Of a DNA stretch of 64,000 nucleotides, positions 9,901-21,900 are shown in pieces. The notes under the pieces were generated by a model that was given only the letters and a program-made list of their open reading frames with translations, made no database searches and had not been told where the DNA came from. Made by a program: the position numbers and the translations under genes. The DNA lies in NCBI GenBank assembly GCA_007922195.1, contig ML682005.1, positions 42,193,177 through 42,257,176 on the forward strand, in the 5' to 3' direction. Source of the DNA: Podocnemis expansa. Its lineage: Eukaryota; Chordata; Testudines; Podocnemididae. Within the stretch, counting starts at the first letter, position 1, and every line of letters begins with the position of its first letter.

Positions 9901-12900
9901 TGAGGGTACTGAGATACGTGCCCTATTGTACTTGGGAGCACTGGTTTACTGCTGACCACATTCATGCATATTAAAAATCATGATCAAAATTTGATCCAAA
10001 GAAAAACCCTAATTCCAGATAACCCCAGTGCCTGCATATGTTCAGATCTAGATCCAACTTTGTAGTTACCCTTGGCTAATGAACAAGACCAAACTCTAAA
10101 TCTGATTATGTATAAACGTTGGAAAAGCTTGGATCCATATTTGGGTCTAGATCTGAACCAAATAGCTTGGAACCGTCTTTACTATCCCGATGACCATTTA
10201 ATAGCCTAAGTTAAAAGAATGGATTGTCCCAGGGATGCTAATTGGTATTCTTGGTAGTGATTTTAATAGAAGAACCAAGGACTCAATCAGCATGCCCTCT
10301 GTCCTCTTCAGAGAAAGATTCATCCTATTTATAGCAGACACACAGGGGAGAAGAGAGATGGAAGAAACTTGAACAGCTACTAGTTTTGCTATATCTACTC
10401 TGGGGCAAAAACTGGAGAATTCGATTTCCAGGGCTGTTATTCTGACACCCTTCACCAGTATCTGGTGCCCAGGGCAGATTCCGCTTTGAACGCACCCCTT
10501 GGAGTAAACGGCACCTGGAGCGAGTGGTGCGGAACATGCCCTTTGATAGAGTGGCTAAATGGAGCCACTCTGGGACACCCCGGGCAAAGCCTCGTTCGCC
10601 CCGCCCCAGTTATGGCCCTGCCAGTGTTAAATTAATTTACTAAATAAATGCTAGTTTGTTTTGTTGCTTTCAGCCTTTGTGAGCTCCATCAAGTAACTGA
10701 GGCTCACTAAACCAAGTCAAATAAACAGATCAGAAATTAAGATTAAACAATACTCCTGTATGTTTTTGTGGCAGATGTAAGCAGCTGTTTGTCATGCTCC
10801 TTTGTTCCTGTCTTAAAGGCTTCTTAGTTGCTGCCAGCTGATATACTTCAGTAAATAAGAACACTTTCTGATGGCACTCCATGCAGATCACCGCCATATT
10901 AACAGGAGCTGGACCTCAGAGGTTCTGATTTGTTTAGTTCAAGAGACAAAGTCTCTGAGATTCAAGAAAATCAAATCACTTGGAAAATGGCTCTGTACGT
11001 TTTTAGGATTAAGAGGTATTAGCTTTGAAATGTGAATGATTCAGCAAATGTAAACAATGTGATAACTGGTGCTATGCTTTTGTTTACTCCTTTGATAAAC
11101 AGGGCAATGACTACAGGTGACCTAAACCAAGATGGATACGAGGATCTAATGGTTGGAGCACCAGGTTACAGCGTATTGGGTCATGTTCAGATAGGACGGG
11201 TATACATAGTCTACAGTAATCAATCAGGTTTACCACCAGTAAACATGGATCTAGACAAGGAAGCGGATCAAGTGCTGGAGGGTTATCAGGTGGGGAATCA
11301 AATCAGATGTTTGTCATTTAAAACAGTGTACCTTTTTTTTTTTTTTTTTTTAGTTAAAAGCTCTGTCCTCTTTGTCCTTCAATGGTGCTGTTAATTTTTT
11401 TCTCACATGGAGTTGTAATGGTTTTTGAAATCTCTGCTGTAAATCAGGATGATATGTGCGTGTAAAGAAAAACAATCCTTTCTATAAGAGTTCTTTGTGA
11501 CTTTATTAAAGATGATCTGCTTACTCTTCTCTCCACCAGGTGAATTAACATTGAAACTAACTAGGACTCTTAAATAACATAGATCCATACATGCAGTCTG
11601 TCCATAGCTAGTTTGGCTGAAAACTGCCCTTTGCTTCTTTTTCCATGCACAAGAGCTATTTATGTTAATTTTCCTATAGTGCCTCTACCAGTAGTATCTA
11701 ATATGCTGCTTAGGAATAGCCTAGAGAAGCTGGGGACCTCACAACTTACGAATTTGAGTCTGGAGAGCTCCGTGCCTATTTCCATTAGGCTCAGTAAGGA
11801 TGATGCATGCATTGTTTAAATGTTATACGTGTTTGGGAAAGATACGAAATCTCCCACCTACCTATTGGATACATTCTTTGTGGATTTAAATCTTCTCGGG
11901 TTACAAAACAGAACAGCAAGTCACCTCAGATTAATCTGTTTCTGTTAGGCTCCCTAAAACAGCAGTTTACTAATGATGCAAATGGTTTCTATAAAATGCT
12001 ATGCTGTGATGTGACAGAAGATGGTGACTGTGGCTTGAGACTGAACAGTAAGACTAGATTGCTAGGTCTATACTACAAAAGCTAAGTCGATTTTATTGTT
12101 GACTTAATAAGGTCTACTTAAAGTCGACTTTAAGCAGACCTTATTAAGTTGAGTTAATGAGGACACATTACATTAAGTTGATTTTATAAGGTTGACTTAA
12201 ATGGCCCCACTGCACTAAGTCAACTTTATTAAGTCAACTTTAATGGCCACAATGCATTAAGTCGACTTAACAAAGTCGACTTAACCCTTGAAGTTGACTT
12301 TAAGGGCAGGAGTTATTAAGTCGACTTAAGCAAGTGTTTAAGTTGACTTAATGAACTCCAGATGTGGCCAGGGAGTTTCTTAAGTCAACTTAAGCCTCTA
12401 GGGTAGACATACCCAATGATATATATTGAGTAATTTATGCTTTGTTGTAAACATCCATGTAAAAAACACAGTCATACAGTTGAAGTGGAATTGCTTTTAA
12501 AGCAAATGTGTGTAAGTCATGAGGGGGCTCCTGTCCTTTTTTGACACAGACATTATTGGTTCATAGAGACATTGACCGTAATAACAGTGGGTATCCTAAG
12601 CATCACATAGTGATAAATAAGACCTGAAAAAAAGATCAAGGAGACAACTGTGTTTATTGAGATTAATGAGCCAAGATCAAACAGCTTACATTTTTTTAAC
12701 TCTCCTTCACTCTCAAAAGGAAAACAATCTACTCCTGCATGTACTCATTTCGCATACTGCTACTGTACGTTTGCATAGGACAATCGGCTTATTCAGCTGC
12801 TCTTTTAAGAGTAAATAATGCTTACAATGTAAGAACTGTAAGATTGTTTGTGTTGGCTCTGGGTTTCATGCCATGTTTGTTCTGGTAGAAAATTCTCAAG

Positions 12901-15900
12901 GATGTAAACACAAAGACTTTGTTTTTTGTTGTTCTTAAATGTCACTTAGCTGCATGAGAGTAACATGTGACTTCTCAGCCTTCAGGAAGGTTTGGTTCTG
13001 CCATAGCCGTACTGGACTTTAATGTGGATGGAGTACTAGACATAGCAGTGGGAGCGCCCTCTGTAGGATCACAGCATCTCACTTACACAGTAAGAGCCCT
13101 CTATTAAAAACAATGTCTGTTTGTTTATTTTCCATATAATAGCATTGTAAAGAGAAACCCTGACATTACTCAGGATTAATAAAGTAGATGACAGATTGCT
13201 GGTGGTTCCCATCTGGATTTTGTGTTATGAATGTTGAGATTTGTAATCCTTGGGTGTATTGACTTGTTTGATAGACACCTATCTGCACACCCATGCCCTG
13301 CGCATTTCCACACCTACCAAAATTGGTAACTGATTGGTAACATAGTTCTGCTGTAAGGCTGAGGAGGCTTGTGAAAACCTTACACGTCTGTGTTTGAAAC
13401 AGAGATTAAAATTGGGGACCTCTTTGACTGAAGATGTACCTATCCCATAATTATAAGGCTACATCTAATTAGCATGAGTGGGTTTGGCTTCCACATCAGC
13501 TTCAGTAGTGAGGTTGTGGTTCGAATGAAGACCCTGAGGGAGATGCAGGGAAACTTGTAATACTTTCACTCTCAGTAGCAATTCATTAACAAGCCACACA
13601 AGATCACACATGCTGCAACAGAGCAAAGAAGAGTTCAGTAGTGCAGACCATCTAGCACTTGCTCTCAGCTTCCCTTGTAGAGAGCCTTCAAGTAGGTGAG
13701 GTAAGCCTGACGTGTCAGTAGGTGGTCGTCATCCTAGTGTCTCCTGAATGCTGTGAAATATCTTTTATAATGTGTTGCACTAATTCCTCATGTATCTTAT
13801 TAATATTTTTCTTAAGGGTTTCATCCACTTTTCTACCTCTGAACTTCCATGCTCTACTTACGTTGAAGTTCTCCATTTCTATATGTTAGTTAACCATATA
13901 CATCATATTCATGAGTGTTTTATATCAATTGTTTGCCATAATATTAATGCTGTTAAGTGAGTTTCAATTAAACACATTATCTATATTGCTGAAACATACC
14001 TTCTTAAAATATAAGTAATTCGTGGTTTCTCACTTCACACTAGCAACTGACTTATCCTATTTACTGGTATGTTTCTTTTGTGGCTTAATGTCCCATGCCT
14101 GTTAGTTTTTTATGTCAAGTGAAATCACTGGCCTTGGTTAGATATGCTAAGCTATTCTACCTGACAGGCCCTGTGCCTGTTGAGTCTCTTATTTGTGGAA
14201 CACTCTCAGTCAGTTCTTAAACTTTACCTATGCATGAAGCTAATTGCAAAGACCATTGTCACCCACCATTCATATTAGCTGACATAGTGTATCAAACATT
14301 TCCTATATTTTTCCAGTTGATGTCATCTTGTAGTGGGGTATAATGACTGCACTGCAATATTTGCATATTCTCTTGTTCTTGATTGCCAGTATTGCTTTAT
14401 GAAGTTGTCTGATACAAACTACAGCCCAAATTGTCAAACCTGACTGCCTAAACTTAGGCATGTAGATCTATAACTGAGTGCCTAAATAAGTCATCTCTTT
14501 TTTAAGAAAATCCTGGGCTGCTTGCATTTAAGTCAATGGGTGTGTCAGTTTCTCAGTACTTCTGAAAAATCAGGCAGCATTTATTTAGCTGCCTAAATAT
14601 GGATTTAAGGGCTTACATTAGGCCTTCAAGTTTGGAAAATTTGATATAACACAACTGTTCTTGCTTACAGCCTGCACCATTGCATTAAGTTACTGTGAAC
14701 AAAACTGAAAGGTGCATGAATGCTTTATTTATATTAATGATCTTCCTTATTGCCCCTTTTGAGTAACATAATGAGAACTCGTTTGTTGAAACAGGCATGC
14801 TGTTTCCCCCTTCAGTTCTAGACTGATGACTGGTCGTTGCATTTGAGCCTTAGCTTGGGGTGGAAGACACTATATACTGCAACGGTGTTGATATTAAAGA
14901 AAATGCAGCCTAACTAGTGGTCCTCACACAGTACAAGTTAGTGAAATTGTTAAGTGCCTATTTTGCACTGCTGTATACATTCTTAAAGTGTTTTTTCCTC
15001 ACTGTTTAGGGTGCTGTGTATGTATATTTGGGCACTAAAGGAAGAAGCTTTTCATCTGTGCCAAACATTACCATAACTTGCCAGGTACATTTACCAGTAA
15101 GGAGGATAATCCAAATCTGCAGAATGGGATGAAGTGGAAGGAGGGGGGCAGGTCACTGTACCTGAGTTGCTTCATTTTGTGCAGTGTTGTCCCATCTCTT
15201 CAGGCTAGTCTCTGGAGGATGCATGTGGGACAAGCAAACCAGCTTTTAGTTATACAGGGCACTCCAAGCTTTAGCTGTAGTAGAAGGGAAACATGACACA
15301 GTTCACATGACAAGGGAAGTAAATTTGTCTTAAGGATCAGGTGAAATAACTTTTGTTTGGGGCCTTTTTCATGAGATTTCTGTACAGAGAAGCTATGTAC
15401 GCTCTACAGACTTCAATTGTTCTGGGCTGGAGGTTCAATTTCACTCTACCACAGGCATCAGGACAGTATCCCTGAAGTCAAATGGCAGAGGGAAACAGTT
15501 TGTCAACACTATTACTCTCAAGCCTCCGTTACAGGAGATACTGTAGAGATGTTGGCCCAGACCTCCAAGATATTTAGGTTCCTAACTTCTATTAAAATAA
15601 ATGGGAGTTAGGAGCCTTCTTACCTTTAATAATATGGGCTACTGCTATCCCCTTACTACTCATTGGGTGAAAGGATGTCAAAATCAGGCCCTGTATTTGC
15701 AAAGGAAAATATATCTGTGCATTTTTATGAGGCCACAGATAAAAACAGAGGCTTCATTATACTTCTGGCTTGTCCCTCTGTGGATTGGCTTTGTCTGTTT
15801 GAGTTCACGTACCACTGGATAGTGAAAGGGAAGATTAAGAGATGGGCTCCCTATTCTCTCTCTCTCTCTCTCTTTTAGACCAACCTGGTTTACAAGATGG

Positions 15901-18900
15901 GAGGGTGTTTGAACAAGAATATTGAACATTAACTCTTTTAAAGAGATCTAAAGTAGTGTAATGAAATAAGGAGACAATTGCAATGCTGCCTCCCACTGTA
16001 GGCTTTGACTATGATATTGCCTCTTGCAGCATACGTTCTGTAACCTTGGCTGGTCACTGTTGGCAGCTGATATTGATGGGGATGGAAGGTCTGATCTGGT
16101 CATTGGGTCTCCTTATGCACCAGGAGGAGGGAAGCAGAGAGGATTTGTAGTTGCATTTTATTCTTACTTCAGCAGGAGTGCAAAAGGTGATATTTACTGA
16201 GTAAACTGACATGTCTATGTTTTATTTTGCTATATTTGGGGTTTTAATCTGATGCTTTTGTTTTAATTTGAATCCTTTGCTGTGTGAAACCTGAGCAACT
16301 TCTTAATTGTCTAAAGCCTGGTCTACACTTTGACACACTTATAGTGAAATTCAGTGGCAGTCGAATGGAGATATGCAACCACGATAGAGGGAAATGCCCT
16401 CCCATGATGCAACATTACTCTTTTTCCAGGGATAGATTTATTAAATTGATTCCCAGGTCAGTTGAGTAGGTCTCTTTACTGATATGATGGCAGTGAATTT
16501 CTCACCATCAGTGACGACATACCCTCAGATTCTTGAAAGGTTTATGTCCAGTAGCAAAAGGCACTCTGGAAGTAAAGAAATAAATATATAAAGCCTGTAT
16601 TTCTACTGTCCCAATTGAAGACAATGTAAAATTAATTCGTTCCTGTATTTCTGAGGATTTGATGATTAACAAAAGCCAACCTAATAATGCAACAGTAGTG
16701 TAAGTGGCCTAGTATGGTAAGTAAGCAGTTCTGCCCACTCCTCAGCCTAATATGAGTATTAATTCCAAGGTTACTGCACATAGTTCCAAAATGAAGGTAA
16801 CTAGAAGTCTGCATCATAAGAATGGGGATAAGGGACACCAGTTCTCTCCTAAAAATTTAGAACCAGACCTGCAAACACTTCAGCATGTGTTTAACTTTAC
16901 CGAGATGAATAAACAAACAAGGAGTCCTGGGGTACTTAGAGACTAACAAATTTATTTTTTGCATGAGCTTTTGTGGGAGAAAATCCCACTTTGGCAGACA
17001 CTTTGAAGGTGGGGGAATTTACAGAATGGTAGGAAATCCCTTTGGATCTTTACCCAGATGAGTCATAGTGCTATTAAAATCTACAGCAGACGCTGTTTTG
17101 TGCTTGAAGAAAACTGCAGAATTGGGCTGTGGCAGTCAGTGTGGAGGGAACACTTAGCAGTATGTGCCAGCAAGTAGTGATCTGACTGGATTTTTCTCTC
17201 AAATTGACACTGGACTAAGAGTACGACAAAAGACCAGTCGTTTGTGTCATACTAAGGGCTCCTTCATGTGGTAAAAGGAGAATGCTGCAAGTGAGCCCTG
17301 TAACAAAAAGGGATGAGGTGGTGGCCCAGGAGGTTGAAGCCTAGAGCTGGAGAAAGATGTGTAGGGTGCAAGACTTCATCAGTTGAGGTTTGGTTTTTGC
17401 ATAATCAGATTAAGTGCAGAATCCCATTTTAGTTAAGTTATGTTTGCGAATGGGGAAGTCTTTCAGCTAGTTTGTACTGATTTTGACCTATAATGATTTC
17501 AGATCAGGATGGAAGTGAATGGGGTTATGCTTTTGAGTCTTAAAACCTTGTCATCTAAACTCTGTGTAAATAGCAAAACCCAGGAGTGACTTGAATTGAT
17601 TTTATTTGAACCCCAAAAGCTTTTTGGGCTTAGTTAAATGGCTTCAGTTTTGTCCCATCTCTAGTGAAGACCATTCAGACCAGTATACGGGAGATCACAA
17701 ACCCACCTTTTAGAAGCTGAAAGCATCCCATAGGTGATGTTTGGGTGACTCAGAGTCAAGACCTCTCCATGAAACTGAGTACTGCTATGGTGCTATACAC
17801 AGTATATTATGAGATCAGTGATTATATGTACTACACCACAGGAAGAGTAATCCAGTCAGAGAATTGTTTATTGATAAATTGAAATGTTGCTTATTCCAGA
17901 AACCTATAATCAATTTGTCTCCTTGGTGAACATGACTTAACTCTTGCCTGATTTGATCCTACGTATCAGGGCTGATGTCAGTAGAGGATGCCAACTGGAT
18001 CGTGAAGGGAAAAAAGAACTATTCCTGGTTTGGGTATTCACTTGTCAGCCACCAGATGGAGAACAAAACCCTACTGCTGATTGGCAGCCCAACCTGGAAG
18101 AACTGTACAGGGTGTGTTGCCATTTTAGTTGAAAGGGGGATTTGTATATGATTGTAATAGAGTTTCTTTCGCAACCTGTGTTTTTTTTCTATAGCTTTAA
18201 ACATCTACAGTAGATTAATATTGTTCCAATAAGCTTATTCATAGAACATTGTCAGGGGGCGCAATATGATGTCATGCTTAGGGGAAACTTCCAACTAGTA
18301 AATTCAGAATTTTACCTGCCTTCCCCTTCATTGCTATTTGCAAAGGTGATGGTCTTCAGTGTATTTTTATATTTTTAAAAATGCCAGCAGAGAGAAATTG
18401 CTAAAGAATCCTGAGATGCTTATTAATTATACTAATACCTACAAGTTTCAGTCATGATTGGGAACCATTGTTAAGTGCTAAAACCAAATATAAGGGTGGA
18501 GAAGGTTTCTTCTCTGAACAATCTAATTTCTAATTGGAAAAGAGAATAATTACCAGCACAGCATTTTGTACACAATGAAAAAAAGCAATGTTCTGCATAT
18601 CAGCAGTGCTGTATGTGCCCAATTTATATTACAGGTTATTACTTTGACTGAAAACAATATTGTGTATTCTAGTCTAGGTCACTACATGTCATTGGATACC
18701 AAACAGAGTGTTGGAAAGGTGTATGGATATAATCCACCAAGCACACTAACCTTGTTTGCTGTAACTGGAGACATGGTAGGAGCTTTTCTTTAGTATGTTG
18801 GGAATTTACAGATATGTACTATGTGAAGGAAAACAGTGTTCTGTGCAACTGACATGTTTAATAATCAACAGGACAAGGGCAAACTGGGTTTGTCACTGGC

Positions 18901-21900
18901 TAGTGGCTTTTTGTCCGTGGCTGGAATCCCAAGAGATGTGTTGGTGGTGGGTGCACCTACCTCTGGTATGTTGTTCTGGAAACTGAAACACTTCAGCTAA
19001 GCATTATCTGTGTGTATAATGAATGACAGACTAAGTTAGTTACAGGAGGCTAGAAAATGCACTTCTTAATAGCTACACGGAATTTATGAATGCGATATGT
19101 GATGCTCTACCTAAAGTGCACAATACGCTTTGCACTGTTCCATCTGCTAGAACATCAGATTTGTTTTAAGGAACGATATTTTTTAAATGGAACAGATTTT
19201 TGTAAGTGCATTGTCAAAGACATCATTTATGTAACTGTTTCATTATTGAGCCACAAATTCCTTTGCACCAAAGTTAGCATCTTAATGACAGCATGTTGCA
19301 CCTAACATTAATTAAATGGTCAACCGTGACTATGTAACTGAGGAGGCACACTTTATGTGCATCCTTAAACACTGATTTTTTTTCATGATATTAAGATTCT
19401 GTAGGACTAACATTGTAACTGGAGTAGAAATAAAGCAGCTTTTGTAAGGTAAGCACGTTTTCACTTTCTTTGTATATTTAATAACGCGAGTATTGCCTGC
19501 TGTTAGTACATTACATGTACTAGGCCTATCTGATGGTCTCCTTCTGTCATTCTGGCTTTTTTCAGACAGCACAGTTAGGATTGCCTTTATATCCTCAGTA
19601 CTGCACCAAGCTGGAACTGTGCTCATGTTTGACTTGACAAATGGTGCCAAACCCTCTTTGCTCAGCACGTTCAGTGGGGATAGGAAGTTCTCTCGCTTTG
19701 GAGGAGTTGTGCATTTAAGTGATCTGACCGGTGATGGACTAGGTAAAACAAGAGAATTTAGATGGTGTGGATGGAGAAATTTACATTGACCAAGAGTAGA
19801 CTTGCCTCTTACGCTTTCAAATAAGCTCAAAACACAGCCCACTTATTAGATGGGCTTAAACATCACAAGGTGTTTTATAGCAGAAATTGAACAATTTAGT
19901 CATGCCAAGAAAACGTTTTAACTTTATGCGTATACTACACCAATCAACATTAATGACTTATTATAAAGACCAAAGTAAATGCTAGCTCTTGTGATTTGGT
20001 TTAATAGTATTTCCCCAACATCATATATCCTCTTTATGATTATTTACAGATGAAATTATTGTGACGTCTCCTCTGCGAACTGAAGACATCACGTCTGTAT
20101 TGTTTGGAGGGGAGGCTGGACGTGTTTACATTTATAGCGGAAACCAGACTATCTTGGGTCACGTGACAGACAACTGCAAATCTTGGATTTCTCCTTGTCC
20201 TGAGGACTCGGTAAGAAAACTTCAAACTAAAGCCAGGAGGCACCATGACAACTAATCAGTTAGATCCAATGAAAAGAAAATAATGGGCTGATAGTCAGGG
20301 TCAAGTTTCAATAAAAACTCCGCCTTGTTGCTTCATTATAGAGCAGCTCACTCAGGTTCTTAAACCCATTTAATGTAATCCTGTTTTTGGGTTCATGAGC
20401 AACATAGCAAAACGGTTGTTTAGCATGAGGCCTTGTCTGAAAGTGAAATACATTGTGAGCAAGGTGGTTCTACTTACACCCTTCTCCTTTTTTCTTTTGT
20501 TTCAGGCACAATATGTACTAATTTCTCCTGAGGTGAGTAACCAGAAAATAAATGGCTGAGAGCAAAAAACCAAACACCCCCATCAAACAACTAATGATTC
20601 TATTTAAACTTCTTAGAGCATAATGAGCACTCTGATTTTACAGGAAAGGTCACAGTTTGGGAGCGCAGTCATCACCGTGAAAGCTGAAGGAAAGGTGAGA
20701 GAAACAAACACCACTCCTTTCTCCTAGCTGGGTTATTGCCAACACACTTGATTGCATCATCTACATATACTACTTAGCACCTTTACATGGCACAATTTGT
20801 CTGTAGAAAATTGCTTGGTAGAAGTTAATCAAGCTTCCTCATTAAATGACCCTCTGGGACACTGTTAACCCCATTTATAGTTGGGTAAAAAATGAGGCAA
20901 AGAGGCCACAGCTGTTTAAATTTGGGAACGTGAAAAGGAGGCTACTTAAATACCCAAACTTGCTTTTAGCAACTTGCCAAGTCAGCTTAGAAAACGTGTT
21001 TGCAAGTTAGCTGCAGACTTGAATCAATCGTGTCATGTATTTTAAGCACTAGACCACACTCCCAACAGCCTGCTATGAGTGGTGTTGATGCCTATGATGT
21101 ACTGTTAAAATTGGCTAGTGGGTATGTGACTCAAGTCAGTATATACATAGCCCTTCATTTTAGTATTCGTTTCGCGTAGCACCACCATACGCAGGGCAGG
21201 GTCAGCAACCCAAAAGATAAGAAGAGCCATTTTTAAAAATTCCTTCAATAACCAAGTGTTTTGAGAGCCACAATGAGTGTGGCCTCCTGGGGTGGTGAGG
21301 GGCTGGGTCAGGGCACTTGCTGTAGGGTCCCCTGGTGGTGGTGGGGAGCCTGGAACCAGTAGACAGCATCTGTGGAGTCCCTGGTGGCAGGGGGGAGCCT
21401 GGAGCAGGCCGCCCACGGGGGTACCCTGGCAGCAAGGGGTCCTGGAGCCCAGAGCCGCAAGGGGGCAGCCAAAGAACTGCATGTGGCTCTGGAGCCACAG
21501 GTTGTAGACCCCTGCACTATGTTCTTGGCAAACATAAAAGAAAGTGCACTCCTTGTCCTGCTGAGCTTGGAGGATCTTTGTATGTTCCCCTCCACTCTGG
21601 ATGAAGATAGGGGCCTTCAGAAAGAGACAGTTTCTGACTGCATCTATGTGACACAATGAGTGTTGTTTATTGATTTGCCTTTATTCCACATTTTGAGGTT
21701 GGGCCAATGGCTGCTCATATCAGTGGACTCCAGGACTTGGGGATCCTGCCCATTTTCCCCATTGTCAGTCATCAATTGAGGAGATGATTGCTTGTCTTTG
21801 GGCAGTAACCCTTATGTAAATGTTGGTTGACCTTGCATCATTAAACAGCTTTTACAAAAAAGCAGTTGGAATCTTAACTGCTTCCAGGCTAAGAGAAGGG

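Noticed and set aside
21105..21656. 183-codon minus-strand frame in a GPLD1 intron
   Set aside because: It is produced by the GC-rich centre of a hAT-like miniature element found again at 40651 and 60386.
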